A DNA stretch of 64,000 bases, taken from the NCBI GenBank assembly GCA_903825285.1, contig CAIJZY010000003.1, positions 1 through 64,000 of the forward strand, in the 5' to 3' direction. This DNA comes from an uncultured Opitutia bacterium (GTDB lineage: Bacteria > Verrucomicrobiota > Verrucomicrobiia > Opitutales > Opitutaceae). Shown in pieces: positions 1-9,231 of the stretch. How positions within the stretch are numbered: position 1 is the first letter of the stretch; each line of letters opens with the position of its first letter. Both the position numbers and the translations under genes were made by a program. Below the pieces are notes generated by a model, which ran no database searches, was not told the DNA's origin, and worked only from the letters and a program-made list of their open reading frames with translations.

Positions 1-2
1 CC

Positions 3-73
3 AGAGTGTCTGACATCTGGGTCCGCTCGAGGGCATTACGAACAGCGATCCTTCGCCTTTGCTCAGGATGACG
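3..73. repeat. Truncated copy of a dispersed palindromic repeat
   Basis: Positions 42-73 match the right arm of the element at 41527-41682 with two mismatches over 32 bases. The preceding 38 bases are also recognisably related (shared gagtgtctg, and ctcgaggg versus cttgaggg). Only the right half of the element is visible; the left half should lie outside the window. It sits 3' of speA. Confidence 0.75.
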
Positions 74-134
74 GCCTTGAGGTGGGGAGCGCGGGGGATG
101 CCGCCATGAGGCGGCGGGTGGTGGCGGCCGGGGG

Positions 135-2078
135 CTACGCCTTCTTCTTCCGGCCGCGCTTCGGCTGGATGTTCAGGTAGGTCTTGTTGAGCATCTGGCT
201 CTCGTAGAGCTCGAGCAGCCGGACGCCCTCGCGGGGCTTCACCATGTCCTTGCGCGTGGCGGCGTCGATCTGGGCCTTCATCTTCCGGCAGAGTTCCTCC
301 TGCTGGTACTGCACGCCCTCGATGACGTCGGCGATGCGGCTGCCGGTGAGCGCCTCCTCGATGTAGAAGCCGTTGGGCTCGTCGTCCTCGAGGAAGACGT
401 GCACCTCGTTCACGCGGCCGAAGAGGTTGTGCAGGTCGCCCATGATGTCCTGGTAGGCGCCGGTGAGGAACACGCCGAGGTAGTACGGCTTGTGGTTCAG
501 CGGGTGCAGCGTGATGTAGTCCTTCACGTCCTGCAGGTCGATGAACGAGGAGATCTTGCCGTCGGAGTCGCAGGTGATGTCCACCAGGATCGCGTTGACG
601 GACGGCTTCTCGTTGAGCCGGTGGAGCGGGGCGACGGGAAAGAGCTGCTTGAGGGCCCAGTGGTCGAGGAGCGACTGGAAGACGGAGAAGTTGCAGACGT
701 ACTGGTCGGCGAGGAGCTTGTCCAGGTCGTGCAGCTCCTCCGGCTGGTAGCCGGTCTTGCGGCCCTCCTTGGCGATCTGCTCGCAGATCTGCCAGAAGAT
801 CGACTCGGCGGCGGCGCGGTTCTCGAGGTCGAGGTAGCCGAGGTTGAAGAGCGAGAAGGCCTCCTCCTTCTTCTGCAGCGAGTCGTGGAAGCGCTCGAGG
901 CGGCCGAGCTTGGTCTTGTTCTTCAGCATGACCTCCAGGTCGGTGACGACCTTGTGCTTCACCTTCGGCTGGTGCTGGTGGCCGAGGGACTCGCGCTTGT
1001 TGATGCGCTCGAAGACCTCGACGACGAGGAGCGAGTGGGGGGCGACGACGGCGCGGCCGGACTCGCTCACGATGTCGGGCACGGGCACGTCGGAGGCATT
1101 GCAGATCTCGCGGATGTTGAACACCACGTCGCGGGCGTACTCCTCCATGGAGTAGTTCATCGAGCTCTCGAAGTTCGTGCGCGAGCCGTCGTAGTCGATG
1201 CCGAGGCCGCCGCCGACGTCGAGGTAGCCCATCGGGAAGCCCATCTTGGCGAGCTGGCAGTAGAACCGCGACGCCTCGATCACGGCGTTCTTGATCGTGA
1301 TGATGTTCGGCACCTGCGAGCCGATGTGAAAGTGGATGAGCCGCAGGGTGGTGCCGAGCTTGGCGGCCTTGAGCTTCTCGCAGGCGAAGAGGATTTCCGC
1401 GGTGTTGAGGCCGAACTTGGCGTTGTCGCCGGTGGACAGCGCCCATTTGCCCTCGCCGCGGGTCTGGAGCTTGCAGCGGAAGCCGATCATGGGCTTCACG
1501 CCCGTCTCCTGGGCGAGGCGGATGATGTCGTCGAGCTCGGCGAGCTGCTCGACGACCAGGATGATCTTCTTGCCCAGCTTGCGGCCGAGCAGGGCGAGCC
1601 GGATGTAGTCGTCGTCCTTGTAGCCGTTGCAGATGATGAGGCGCTGGGAGCCCTCGTGCATGGCCAGGGCGATCATGAGCTCGGGCTTGGAGCCGGCCTC
1701 CAGGCCGTAGCTGTAGTCCTTGCCGGCGAGGATGATCTCGTCGACGACCTCGCGGAGCTGGTTGACCTTGATGGGGAAGACGCCGCGGTAATTGCCCTTG
1801 TAGCCCTCCTCCTTGATGGCCTTGACGAAGCACTCGTTGAGCTGGATCACGCGGTGCCGGAGGAGGTCCTGGAACCGGATGACCATCGGGGCCTTCAGCC
1901 CCATGCCGAGCGCCTCGTCCACCACGTCCATGATCCGGATCCCCCGGCCGTCGCGGCGGGGCTGGACGTTCACGTAGCCCTCGTCGTCCACCGCGATGTG
2001 GCCGGAACCCCAGCGTTTAAACCCGTAGTGCTCCTCGGATTGGGCGGCGGACCAGGCGGATGCGGACTTGCTTTTCAA
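135..2078 (-). CDS. speA: Biosynthetic arginine decarboxylase
   Basis: PLP-dependent enzyme converting L-arginine to agmatine and CO2, the first step of the agmatine route to putrescine and polyamines; cytoplasmic. The 647-residue length fits SpeA. The PLP lysine is in FPIKVNQ (K104), followed by the barrel motifs EAGSKPEL, HIGSQ and DVGGGLG, and a C-terminal decarboxylase domain with GVFLTGAYQDIMGDLHN. The end is basic (KRGRKKKA). It is transcribed away from yajC-secDF, with under 100 bases between the two starts. No neighbouring agmatine-utilising gene is visible, so the rest of the polyamine pathway lies elsewhere. Identification is firm from sequence character; the ATG start gives a normal N-terminus. 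Confidence 0.97.
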   Translation of the reverse strand: MKSKSASAWSAAQSEEHYGFKRWGSGHIAVDDEGYVNVQPRRDGRGIRIMDVVDEALGMGLKAPMVIRFQDLLRHRVIQLNECFVKAIKEEGYKGNYRGVFPIKVNQLREVVDEIILAGKDYSYGLEAGSKPELMIALAMHEGSQRLIICNGYKDDDYIRLALLGRKLGKKIILVVEQLAELDDIIRLAQETGVKPMIGFRCKLQTRGEGKWALSTGDNAKFGLNTAEILFACEKLKAAKLGTTLRLIHFHIGSQVPNIITIKNAVIEASRFYCQLAKMGFPMGYLDVGGGLGIDYDGSRTNFESSMNYSMEEYARDVVFNIREICNASDVPVPDIVSESGRAVVAPHSLLVVEVFERINKRESLGHQHQPKVKHKVVTDLEVMLKNKTKLGRLERFHDSLQKKEEAFSLFNLGYLDLENRAAAESIFWQICEQIAKEGRKTGYQPEELHDLDKLLADQYVCNFSVFQSLLDHWALKQLFPVAPLHRLNEKPSVNAILVDITCDSDGKISSFIDLQDVKDYITLHPLNHKPYYLGVFLTGAYQDIMGDLHNLFGRVNEVHVFLEDDEPNGFYIEEALTGSRIADVIEGVQYQQEELCRKMKAQIDAATRKDMVKPREGVRLLELYESQMLNKTYLNIQPKRGRKKKA

Positions 2079-2171
2079 CGCGGGGAGGGGAGGGGGGAGT
2101 TATGGCTTGCTATGGATGGAGGACAACTCGTTAAGATGCATGTTTTCTTTTTTCAAAACCTCCAACACGCA

Positions 2172-2525
2172 ATGACGAAAATGTCCCTCAGCTCTGACGC
2201 CTTCACGTTTCTGGCCCAAACCGCTGCGCCCGCCGGCCCCGGCGGCATGGGTGGCGGCTTCATGATTGTGTTCTACGTGCTGCTCTTCGCCGCGATGTAT
2301 TTCCTGATGATCGCGCCGCAGCGCAAGAAGCAGAAGGAGCACGAGAAGATGCTCTCCACGCTGTCCACGGGCGACGAGATCGTCACCTCCGGCGGCATCT
2401 TCGGCACCATCACCAACGTGAAGGAGGACCGCTTCGTCGTGCGCGTCGCCGAGAACACCAAGATCGAGGTCGGCAAGTCCTTCGTCAGCACCGTGGTCAA
2501 GCAGGCCGGTGCCGAGAAGTCCTGA
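2172..2525 (+). CDS. yajC: Preprotein translocase subunit YajC
   Basis: Small single-span inner-membrane protein that associates with SecDF at the SecYEG translocon. One hydrophobic segment (about residues 25-45, MIVFYVLLFAAMYFLMIAPQ) is followed by the diagnostic basic QRKKQKEHEKML and then TGDEIVTSGGIFGTI, a conserved YajC signature. About 117 residues from the ATG at 2172. The ATG three codons on (2181) is an equally plausible start, and an in-frame ATG at 2136 lies about 13 bases after a GGAGG. It directly precedes secDF (63-base gap), the usual genetic context. Confidence 0.93.
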   Translation: MTKMSLSSDAFTFLAQTAAPAGPGGMGGGFMIVFYVLLFAAMYFLMIAPQRKKQKEHEKMLSTLSTGDEIVTSGGIFGTITNVKEDRFVVRVAENTKIEVGKSFVSTVVKQAGAEKS

Positions 2526-2540
2526 TCCGGCCCGTCCCGG

Positions 2541-2560
2541 GCCCGCGCGACCGCGCGGGC
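2541..2560 (+). other. Intercistronic GC-rich hairpin between yajC and secDF
   Basis: A perfect 8-bp stem (2541-2548 with 2553-2560) closes a 4-base loop. It is followed by an A-rich stretch, not a T-run, so it does not look like a rho-independent terminator. It may stabilise or attenuate the yajC-secDF transcript; that role is inference. Confidence 0.5.
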
Positions 2561-2588
2561 GCAGTCCGCTTTAAACCAAAAACCCACC

Positions 2589-5147
2589 ATGTTCAGACGC
2601 AACCTCTGGAAGATCGCGTTCAGCCTCATCATCGTCGGCTGGGCCGTGTCCAACCTGCTGCCCCTCCAAGACCAGGATTTCGCCACGTACGTCCGGGCCC
2701 ATGCCGGCGCCCGGCAGGCGGAGTTCTCCAAGCTGGTCGACGAGGCCGTGGCCCTCAAGAAATCGGGCGTCGTGCCCAGCGACTACGTCGCACTCCGGCA
2801 GATCGGCCGCGACCGCCACATCGACCTCACGCCGTACTTCCCTGACATCCAGCTCGAGAGCAAGCTGACCAACGTCGAGAAGCGGAACAACATCCTGCTC
2901 ACCGAGCTGCTCAGCCGCTCCAAGAGCCGCCTCCAGCTCGGCCTCGACCTCAAGGGCGGCGTCGCCTTCACCCTTGAGGTGGATCCCAAGGCCTCCGCCA
3001 AGTTCACCGACGACGCCCGCAAGGAGAAGCTCTCCAAGGCGATCGAGATCATCGGCGCCCGCATCAACTCCTTCGGCATCGCCGAGCCCATCATCCGCCC
3101 CGTGGGCGAGGGCCGCATCGAGGTCCAGCTCGCCGGCGTCAACACCAAGGACAACCCCGACGTCGTCGACAATGTCAAGAAGCCCGCCCGGCTCGACTTC
3201 CGCATCGTCCACCCGACCCTCACGCCGAGCATGGTGCAGGCGGGCGACGTGCCCCCGGGCTATGAGGTGCTGACGCTCGAGCAGGACGGCCCGCACGGCG
3301 AGGCCTTCTCCGAGGACCTCTTCGTCAAGCGCATCCCCGAGATGGGCGGCGAGGCGATCTCCGACTCCCGCGTCCAGCTTGACCTTTACGGCAAGCCCGA
3401 GGTCTCCCTCAACTTCACCAAGGAGGGCCGCAAGCGGTTCGCCGCGGTCACGAAGGAGATCGCCGACGGCGGCCGCCAGGCCGGCCGGCTCGGCCGCCTC
3501 GCCATCGTCCTCGACGGCAAGCTCTACTCCGCGCCGACCGTCAAGGAGGAGATCGACAGCCCCGCCGCCCAGATCAGCGGCGGCTCGATGACCGAGCGCG
3601 AGGCCTTCAACCTCGCCAACGTCCTCAACAACCCGCTCGACCTCCCGCTCGTCGTCAAGGAGCAGTACGAGGTCGGACCCTCGCTCGCCCAGGACGCCGT
3701 GGATAGCGGCGTGCGCGCCTCCATCATCGGCACCGCCCTCGTGGCGGCGTTCATGATCACCTTCTACACGACCGGCGGCCTCGTCGCGGTCTTCACGCTC
3801 GCCATCAACATCGTCGTCATCCTCGGCGTCATGGCGTTCTACCACGCCACCATGACGCTCCCCGGCCTCGCCGGCGTCGTGCTGACCATCGGCATGGCGG
3901 TGGACGCGAACATCCTGATCTTCGAGCGCATGCGCGAGGAAATCGCCGCGGGCAAAACGCTCGCGGTCGCCAACCAGAGCGGCTATATGAAGGCCCTCTG
4001 GACCATCATTGATGCGCACGCGGTCCAGTTGATCATCTGCGGCATCATGATCGGCCTCGGTACCGGCCCGATCAAGGGCTTCGGCGTCACGCTGCTCATC
4101 GGCGTGCTCGCGACGCTGTTCTCCGTCCTGATCACCGCGCACATGGTGCTCGAGATGCTGATCGAGGCGCAGTGGCTGAAGAAGATCACCATGCGCCGGA
4201 TGCTCAAGGACCTGCACCTGGACTTCGTCAAATACGGCAAGCCCGCGGCCATCGGCTCCGTCGCGCTCGTCGTGGTCAGCATCGCCTATGTGGTCTACCA
4301 GGGCCCGCGCATCTACGGCATCGACTTTGCCGGCGGCGACCTGGTCAGCATCGAGTACAAGCAGAAGGTCGACCTCAGCCGCATCAAGGAGATCGCCAAG
4401 TCCGCCGGCCTCACCGAGGTCAGCCCGACCTACGTCTCGCCCATCGGCGGCGGCAAGGAGACCCTCAACATCGAGACCCCGGAGGGCAAGGCCGGCGTCC
4501 TCATCTCGGCCTTGCAGCAGAACTTCCCCGCCGCCGGCCTTGAGGTCGTGGGCAAGAGCCACATCGGCGCCTCCATCGGCAAGGAGATCGAGTGGAACGC
4601 CCTGCTCGCCATCGGCGCCTCCATGGCGGTCATCCTCCTCTACATCGCCTTCCGCTTCGAGTTCGGCTTCGGCGTCGGCGCCATGGCCTCCACGCTGCAC
4701 GACGTGCTGATGAACATCGGCATCTTCGTGCTCTTCGGGCACCAGTTCTCCGCCCCCATGGTCGCGGCCATCCTCTGCGTTGTCGGTTACTCGATCAACG
4801 AGACCGTCGTCGTGTTCGACCGCATCCGCGAGGAGCTGAAGATCAACCCGACGGGCCACCTCCGCGACGTCATCAACTCGGCCATCAACAAGGTGTTCGC
4901 CCGCACGATCATGACGGCGACCACCACGTTCCTCGCTGCGCTGTCGCTTTTCGTGTTCGGCGGCGGCGTCCTCCGCGACATCTCGTTCACCTTCCTCGTG
5001 GGTATCGTCACCTCCACGTTCTCCGCCATCTTCATTGCCGCCCAGGTGTTCTACTGGTGGCACAAGGGTGACCGGAAGCACGTCGAGGCGCACGCCGACG
5101 TCGCCCCGAAGTACGAGTGGACGGGTTCGAGCAAGGCCTCCGAATAA
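2589..5147 (+). CDS. secDF: Fused protein translocase subunit SecDF
   Basis: Proton-driven accessory motor of the Sec translocon, in the inner membrane. At 852 residues it covers both SecD and SecF. The SecD half has one N-terminal span, a periplasmic P1 region with LQLGLDLKGGVAFTLEV, and a membrane block with the conserved MAVDANILIFERMREE. The SecF half begins near residue 535 and includes YGIDFAGGDLVSIEY and GYSINETVVVFDRIREE. Separate secD and secF genes are the rule in many Gram-negatives, while fusions occur in Bacillus and some other lineages. It follows yajC. No Shine-Dalgarno is evident before the ATG. Confidence 0.96.
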   Translation: MFRRNLWKIAFSLIIVGWAVSNLLPLQDQDFATYVRAHAGARQAEFSKLVDEAVALKKSGVVPSDYVALRQIGRDRHIDLTPYFPDIQLESKLTNVEKRNNILLTELLSRSKSRLQLGLDLKGGVAFTLEVDPKASAKFTDDARKEKLSKAIEIIGARINSFGIAEPIIRPVGEGRIEVQLAGVNTKDNPDVVDNVKKPARLDFRIVHPTLTPSMVQAGDVPPGYEVLTLEQDGPHGEAFSEDLFVKRIPEMGGEAISDSRVQLDLYGKPEVSLNFTKEGRKRFAAVTKEIADGGRQAGRLGRLAIVLDGKLYSAPTVKEEIDSPAAQISGGSMTEREAFNLANVLNNPLDLPLVVKEQYEVGPSLAQDAVDSGVRASIIGTALVAAFMITFYTTGGLVAVFTLAINIVVILGVMAFYHATMTLPGLAGVVLTIGMAVDANILIFERMREEIAAGKTLAVANQSGYMKALWTIIDAHAVQLIICGIMIGLGTGPIKGFGVTLLIGVLATLFSVLITAHMVLEMLIEAQWLKKITMRRMLKDLHLDFVKYGKPAAIGSVALVVVSIAYVVYQGPRIYGIDFAGGDLVSIEYKQKVDLSRIKEIAKSAGLTEVSPTYVSPIGGGKETLNIETPEGKAGVLISALQQNFPAAGLEVVGKSHIGASIGKEIEWNALLAIGASMAVILLYIAFRFEFGFGVGAMASTLHDVLMNIGIFVLFGHQFSAPMVAAILCVVGYSINETVVVFDRIREELKINPTGHLRDVINSAINKVFARTIMTATTTFLAALSLFVFGGGVLRDISFTFLVGIVTSTFSAIFIAAQVFYWWHKGDRKHVEAHADVAPKYEWTGSSKASE

Positions 5148-5248
5148 ACGCGGCGTAAATTCGAGGGCGGACGGCTGGTTTCCGACGGTTCACCCCGCGG
5201 TCGCAGTCTTCCCCGCCTTCGGGTTGCGATTATCCGCCTTCGGGATCC

Positions 5249-6973
5249 ATGCGTTGGCTCTACACTCCCCCGCCGGCCGCCGAGGTCGAGGCGCTCAGCC
5301 GCGCCGTGGGCGTGAGCCCCGTGCTGGCCGAGCTGCTGCTGCGCAACGGGCACAGCGACCCCGCCACCACGGCCGCCTTCCTCGCCCCGGCCCTGGCCGG
5401 GCTCGGCGACCCGTTCCTCCTGCGCCGGCTGGAGGCCGCCGCCACCCGCCTGCGGGCGGCCATTGCGGGCCAGGAGTCGGTCGTCGTGCTGGGCGACTAC
5501 GACGTGGACGGCGTCAGCAGCACCGCGCTGCTGGTCAGCGTGCTGCGCTGCTTCGGCCTGCAGCCGCGCTTTGTCGTGCCGCGGCGGTCCGAGGACGGCT
5601 ACGGCCTTTCCCGCAGCGCCATTGACCGCGCGCTCGAGGGCGGACGCCCCGCGCTGTTCATCGCGCTCGACTGCGGCACCAATTCCCACGACGAGGTGGC
5701 CTACCTCATCGGCCAAGGCATCGACGTCATCGTCATCGACCATCACCGCTCGAAGGAGGCCGTGCTGAGCCAGGGCCTGCTGGTGAACCCGCACGTGGAC
5801 GGCGACACCTCCGGCGCCGACGCGCCGTGGCGCAACCTCTGCACCGTCGGCCTGGTCTTCAAGCTTGCCCACGGCCTCGTGAAGCAGCTCCGGCTTGAGC
5901 AGCACCCCGTGGCGCTCGCGCTCAAGCTCCGGGACTACCTCGACCTCGTCGCGCTTGGCACCGTCGCCGACCTCGTGCCGCTGCTGGGCGAGAACCGCAT
6001 TCTCGCGCGCCACGGCTTGCGCATCCTGCAGGAGACGCGCCGGCCCGGCCTTCGCGCCCTGATGGCCGTGGCGTCGGTCAAGCCCGCCAACGGCATCAAC
6101 CCGGTCGACATCTCCTTCCGCCTTGGGCCGCGCATCAACGCCTCGGGCCGCCTGGCCGACGCCGCGCTGTCGGTCGAGCTGCTGCTCAGCGACGACGACA
6201 CCTTCTGCGCCGAGACCGCCCGGCAGCTCGACGCCTTCAATCGCGAGCGCCAGGACATCGAGCGCCGCATCACGGAGGAGGCCGAGCGGCTCATCGAGAC
6301 GCAGTACGCCGAGTCTCCCGGGATCGTGCTCTACAGCGACGACTGGCATCCGGGCGTGGTTGGCATCGTCGCCGGCCGCGTCTCCCGGAAATACCACCGG
6401 CCCTGCATCGTCCTCGGCAACGAGGGCGAGCTCGCCAAGGGCTCCGGCCGCAGCATCGACGGCCTCAGCCTGGTGGACATCCTCGGCGTGTGCGGCGCCC
6501 CGCTGGCGAGCTGGGGCGGGCATCCCATGGCGGTCGGCATCGCGATCGAGAAGTCCCGCCTGCCGGCCTTCCGCGAGCAGTTTGCCGAGACGGTCCGGAT
6601 CCAGTCCGGCGGAAGCATTGGCCAGCGCGAGCTGGCGCTGTCGGCGTGGGTCGAGCCCGGCCAGCTGCACGAGCAATTCATGACTGAGCTGGAGGCGCTG
6701 CACCCCTTCGGCCAGGGCAACCCCGAGCCCGTGTTTGGGGTCAGCGGAGTGGTGCTCCGCCAGGCGCCGGAGGTCTTCAAGGGCCAGCATTTCCGGTTCA
6801 ACTTCGAGAACGGCCGCGGGCGCCGGCTTCATGGCGTGGCTTGGAAGCTCGCCGATCGCGTGCCGCCGGTGGGCATGCCGCTGGACCTCGCCGTGCAGGT
6901 CACCTGGAACCACTTCAACGATCGAAAACTGCTGCAGCTGGAGCTGATTGATTGGCGCCCGAGCGGCGGGTAA
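5249..6973 (+). CDS. recJ: Single-stranded-DNA-specific exonuclease RecJ
   Basis: 5'-3' ssDNA exonuclease used in recombination and repair; cytoplasmic. The DHH phosphoesterase motifs are present: GDYDVDGVSST, LDCGTNSHDE and VIDHHRSKE. They are followed by VALGTVADLVPL, the DHHA1 motif GGHPMAVGI and a C-terminal OB-like region (HPFGQGNPEPVF). The 574-residue length is normal. It starts 101 bases after secDF and may be cotranscribed. The ATG at 5249 lacks a Shine-Dalgarno but gives the canonical N-terminus. Confidence 0.96.
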   Translation: MRWLYTPPPAAEVEALSRAVGVSPVLAELLLRNGHSDPATTAAFLAPALAGLGDPFLLRRLEAAATRLRAAIAGQESVVVLGDYDVDGVSSTALLVSVLRCFGLQPRFVVPRRSEDGYGLSRSAIDRALEGGRPALFIALDCGTNSHDEVAYLIGQGIDVIVIDHHRSKEAVLSQGLLVNPHVDGDTSGADAPWRNLCTVGLVFKLAHGLVKQLRLEQHPVALALKLRDYLDLVALGTVADLVPLLGENRILARHGLRILQETRRPGLRALMAVASVKPANGINPVDISFRLGPRINASGRLADAALSVELLLSDDDTFCAETARQLDAFNRERQDIERRITEEAERLIETQYAESPGIVLYSDDWHPGVVGIVAGRVSRKYHRPCIVLGNEGELAKGSGRSIDGLSLVDILGVCGAPLASWGGHPMAVGIAIEKSRLPAFREQFAETVRIQSGGSIGQRELALSAWVEPGQLHEQFMTELEALHPFGQGNPEPVFGVSGVVLRQAPEVFKGQHFRFNFENGRGRRLHGVAWKLADRVPPVGMPLDLAVQVTWNHFNDRKLLQLELIDWRPSGG

Positions 6974-7021
6974 GTTCGCGCTTGCACTCGGGTATCAATC
7001 CCTGCTTTTTCGCACCCTCAC

Positions 7022-7098
7022 GCGGCCATAGCTCAACTGGATAGAGCGCCAGACTACGAATCTGGAGGTTTGGGGTTCGACTCCCTATGGCCGCACCA
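7022..7098 (+). tRNA. tRNA-Arg (anticodon ACG)
   Basis: Complete cloverleaf: the acceptor stem gcggcca pairs with tggccgc, the anticodon stem ccaga/tctgg encloses ctacgaa (anticodon ACG), a T-loop ggttcgactcc is present, and the genome encodes the CCA end at 7096-7098. It reads CGN arginine codons after A34 deamination. It lies just after recJ and marks the left border of an accessory-looking region. Confidence 0.96.
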
Positions 7099-7103
7099 CT
7101 TTC

Positions 7104-7137
7104 AAACTCCCTCTTTTCAGAGGGAGTTTTTTGTTTT
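7104..7137 (+). terminator. Rho-independent terminator after tRNA-Arg
   Basis: An 11-bp perfect stem (7104-7114 with 7119-7129), a 4-base loop and a T-rich tail (ttttttgttttt). It is six bases after the tRNA CCA end. Confidence 0.93.
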
Positions 7138-7318
7138 TGGGGCTCAAAACTGCATCAAAACACACCCCACTGTTTTACAGAAATTAGTCACTTTCTAGTC
7201 ATCTGAGTGATTACAGGAAACAGCCGCGACCTGGGGCATCTCACGGGACGCCAACTGGGATTCGGTCGTTCGGGAAATTCCTACGTATGGGAGATTTGGC
7301 GGCTTTGTCCTGCTTCGA

Positions 7319-7873
7319 CTAACTGCCCGCCCGGCCGCCGTTGGCCGACCGGTCCATCGCCTTTTCCCGATCGGTCAGGTTTCGGATGAACAACTCATCA
7401 ATGGCTTGCTCTAGCTTCCTGGCCTCAGCCGGCTGGCCCACCCGCTTGAGCGTCTCGGCGGCATCCTTGAGTTCATTCATGTTATGCAGGCGCACCTCGT
7501 CCCGGTGCATTCCGGCCGCGTAGTTGGACACATGGCGCTCGCTGGCGGACTGTCCCGGCAGGCTGGCCCCGGGAAAACGCTTCAGAAATGAATCGGACAA
7601 TCCCTTGTCCGTGAGGAGGGCATTCTCATCGAGCTTCGGCAGGGGAGCAGCCCGTACGGTCACCTTGGGCAGGAGATAGATGGAGTCGGCCAGGTAGGTT
7701 GAAGCCGGCCCGGTGCTTGGACCGCCTGGAGGGGCATAGGTGAAACTGGCCTTGAGCGAAGCCCGCGTTTCCCGGGCGACCTGGCCCGTGGATGAGGCGT
7801 CACCACTTCCCGGATCCGCCCGCAGGCATGCGCCCACCCGCAGGGCCAGTAGACAATAAGCCAGGATTCGCAT
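7319..7873 (-). CDS. Secreted hypothetical protein
   Basis: 184 residues, not recognised. The N-terminus is a short hydrophobic segment after MR (ILAYCLLALRVGACL) ending near an Ala/Asp, consistent with a signal peptide; a cysteine at residue 16 does not form a good lipobox. The body carries SIYLLPKVTVR and ENALLTDKGLSDSFLKRFPG, then a charged helical C-terminus (ARKLEQAIDELFIRNLTDREKAM). The 'LPKVTVR...LLT.KG' pattern resembles small envelope proteins I associate with Opitutaceae, but no function can be given. It is transcribed opposite to the cassette-like genes that follow. Confidence 0.65.
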   Translation of the reverse strand: MRILAYCLLALRVGACLRADPGSGDASSTGQVARETRASLKASFTYAPPGGPSTGPASTYLADSIYLLPKVTVRAAPLPKLDENALLTDKGLSDSFLKRFPGASLPGQSASERHVSNYAAGMHRDEVRLHNMNELKDAAETLKRVGQPAEARKLEQAIDELFIRNLTDREKAMDRSANGGRAGS

Positions 7874-8198
7874 GCGTTGCGCCGTTGTGGTTGGGACTGA
7901 GGCCGTGCGGGAGAAGTTCCCTCAGGAAAAAAATGCCTTCAGGATCCGCGCCCGGCAATAGCCATACGCGATGTTGGCGGGGCGGCGCGACGTGTGTTTT
8001 TGGACACGGTGGCGCGTCGCGTGCGATATCTATTTCACCAAGTCCGTGACACCCAGATCACCCACAATCAGGACATGCATGAAGACCTGTGGGGGAGGGC
8101 CTTCGCACCGCAAATGGATTGTAACGTGGAACTCTCAACCACACCTTTTCGCACCCAACGCCCCTCTCGCGTGGCGGATCTCTAACGTTCGGCGAAAA
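7874..8198. other. Intergenic stretch without a supported gene
   Basis: Between the divergent secreted-protein gene and the GNAT gene. Frames through it are short and compositionally random, and no terminator or repeat stands out. It presumably holds both promoters. The GNAT reading frame is open back to 7971, but that extension does not look like acetyltransferase sequence. Confidence 0.5.
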
Positions 8199-8735
8199 AT
8201 GAGTGCATTGATACTGCGTCAGTCGAAGGACACAGACTTTGAATTGTTCGCGGAGATGAACTCCGACCCGGAGGTCATGCATTACTTGTTGCCGATGACG
8301 CGGAGCGACTCGGTGGGTGCCTTTAGCCGCTTGCGAAATGAAATGACGCAGCGTGGCTGGGGGGTCTGGGCGGTTGAAGTCGATGGCATCTTTGCAGGAA
8401 TGGTCGGATTGCATGTCCCCGATTATCCTCTGCCATTTTCCCCCTGCACAGAAGTGCTCTGGCGCCTGCGAAAAGAGTTTTGGGGGCGTGGCATTGCGCA
8501 TGAGGCCGCCGGTAAAGCGATCGACTATGGATTCTCGAAGGCTGGCCAAGAAGAGATCGTCTCGTTCACGACTCCGCAAAATCTTCGGTCCATTCGTCTG
8601 ATGGAGCGTCTTGGTTTTGAACGAGACCATCAGGGAGATTTCGACCACCCCAAGGTTCCCATGGGACACCATCTTAGACGTCACGTTCTCTACAGAAAAC
8701 AGAAGCCGAACAAGTGGGTGGAGGCATCCGGCTGA
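8199..8735 (+). CDS. GNAT family N-acetyltransferase (RimJ/RimL-like)
   Basis: Acetyl-CoA-dependent N-acetyltransferase, 178 residues from the ATG at 8199. It begins with LILRQSKDTDFELFAEMNSDPEVM and has the acetyl-CoA loop in FWGRGIAHEAAGKAIDYGF and the late motif TTPQNLRSIRLMERLGFER, all typical of the RimJ/RimL-type branch. The substrate is unknown. The gene is less GC-rich than the housekeeping genes around it and lies in a row of short unrelated genes, so recent acquisition is possible. Confidence 0.88.
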   Translation: MSALILRQSKDTDFELFAEMNSDPEVMHYLLPMTRSDSVGAFSRLRNEMTQRGWGVWAVEVDGIFAGMVGLHVPDYPLPFSPCTEVLWRLRKEFWGRGIAHEAAGKAIDYGFSKAGQEEIVSFTTPQNLRSIRLMERLGFERDHQGDFDHPKVPMGHHLRRHVLYRKQKPNKWVEASG

Positions 8736-8795
8736 AGTCGGTGCCTCACGGTGGACGTTCGGTCGCGTAACCTGCATCACTTCGAGGAGGAAGTC

Positions 8796-9203
8796 ATGAC
8801 GATCGAAATCGAAGCCCTTGAACGGTTCTTCGCCGCGATCAATCGCAATGACATGCACGCGATCACGAGAGACTTTGATGAGCAGATTGTGCGCATCGAA
8901 CCGGAAGGCTTCCCCACTGCCGGTACCTACCGTGGCATCGCGGAAGTGCAGGCCCACGTCACGAGAGGACGCGGGAGCTGGGCCGAGGGCACCTGCGAGC
9001 CCGAGAAGTTCCTGGTGAACGGTGAAAAAGTGGTCGTGTTCCTCCATGCCCGGGTCCGCAAGAAGGGCTCAACCACATGGGGTGGCGGACGTTTCGCCGA
9101 TGGCTTTGTGTTCCGCAACGGAAAGATCACCCAGTATCTCTCCTTCGGGGAACGAACCGATGCCCTCAAGTGGGCCGGCATCGAGCAACCACCGACGACC
9201 TGA
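8796..9203 (+). CDS. SnoaL-like / NTF2-fold protein
   Basis: 135 residues with the NTF2-like pattern: EALERFFAAINRNDMHAITRDFDE at the start, YRGIAEVQAHV in the middle, and DGFVFRNGKITQYLSFGERTDALKWAGI at the end. Members include small isomerases, cyclases and many proteins of unknown role, so no reaction can be assigned. The start is fixed by a full Shine-Dalgarno GAGGAGG (8784-8790) five bases before the ATG. This is unusual in the window, where most genes lack one. Confidence 0.85.
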   Translation: MTIEIEALERFFAAINRNDMHAITRDFDEQIVRIEPEGFPTAGTYRGIAEVQAHVTRGRGSWAEGTCEPEKFLVNGEKVVVFLHARVRKKGSTTWGGGRFADGFVFRNGKITQYLSFGERTDALKWAGIEQPPTT

Positions 9204-9231
9204 GCGCAGGTACAACACAAACGTATTACGC

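Noticed and set aside
399-2135. Long plus-strand frame through speA that continues in frame into yajC
   Set aside because: It is antisense to a clear SpeA and has Val/Leu/Asp/Gly-rich shadow composition. Only its 3' part is YajC.
2571-5093. 840-codon minus-strand frame over secDF
   Set aside because: Antisense shadow typical of high-GC DNA; no domain, and secDF is certain.
8150-8765. Possible integron attC sites around the GNAT gene (aacgttcggc and gacgttcggt)
   Set aside because: The core does not fit GTTRRRY, spacing is too short, and no paired inner sites were found.
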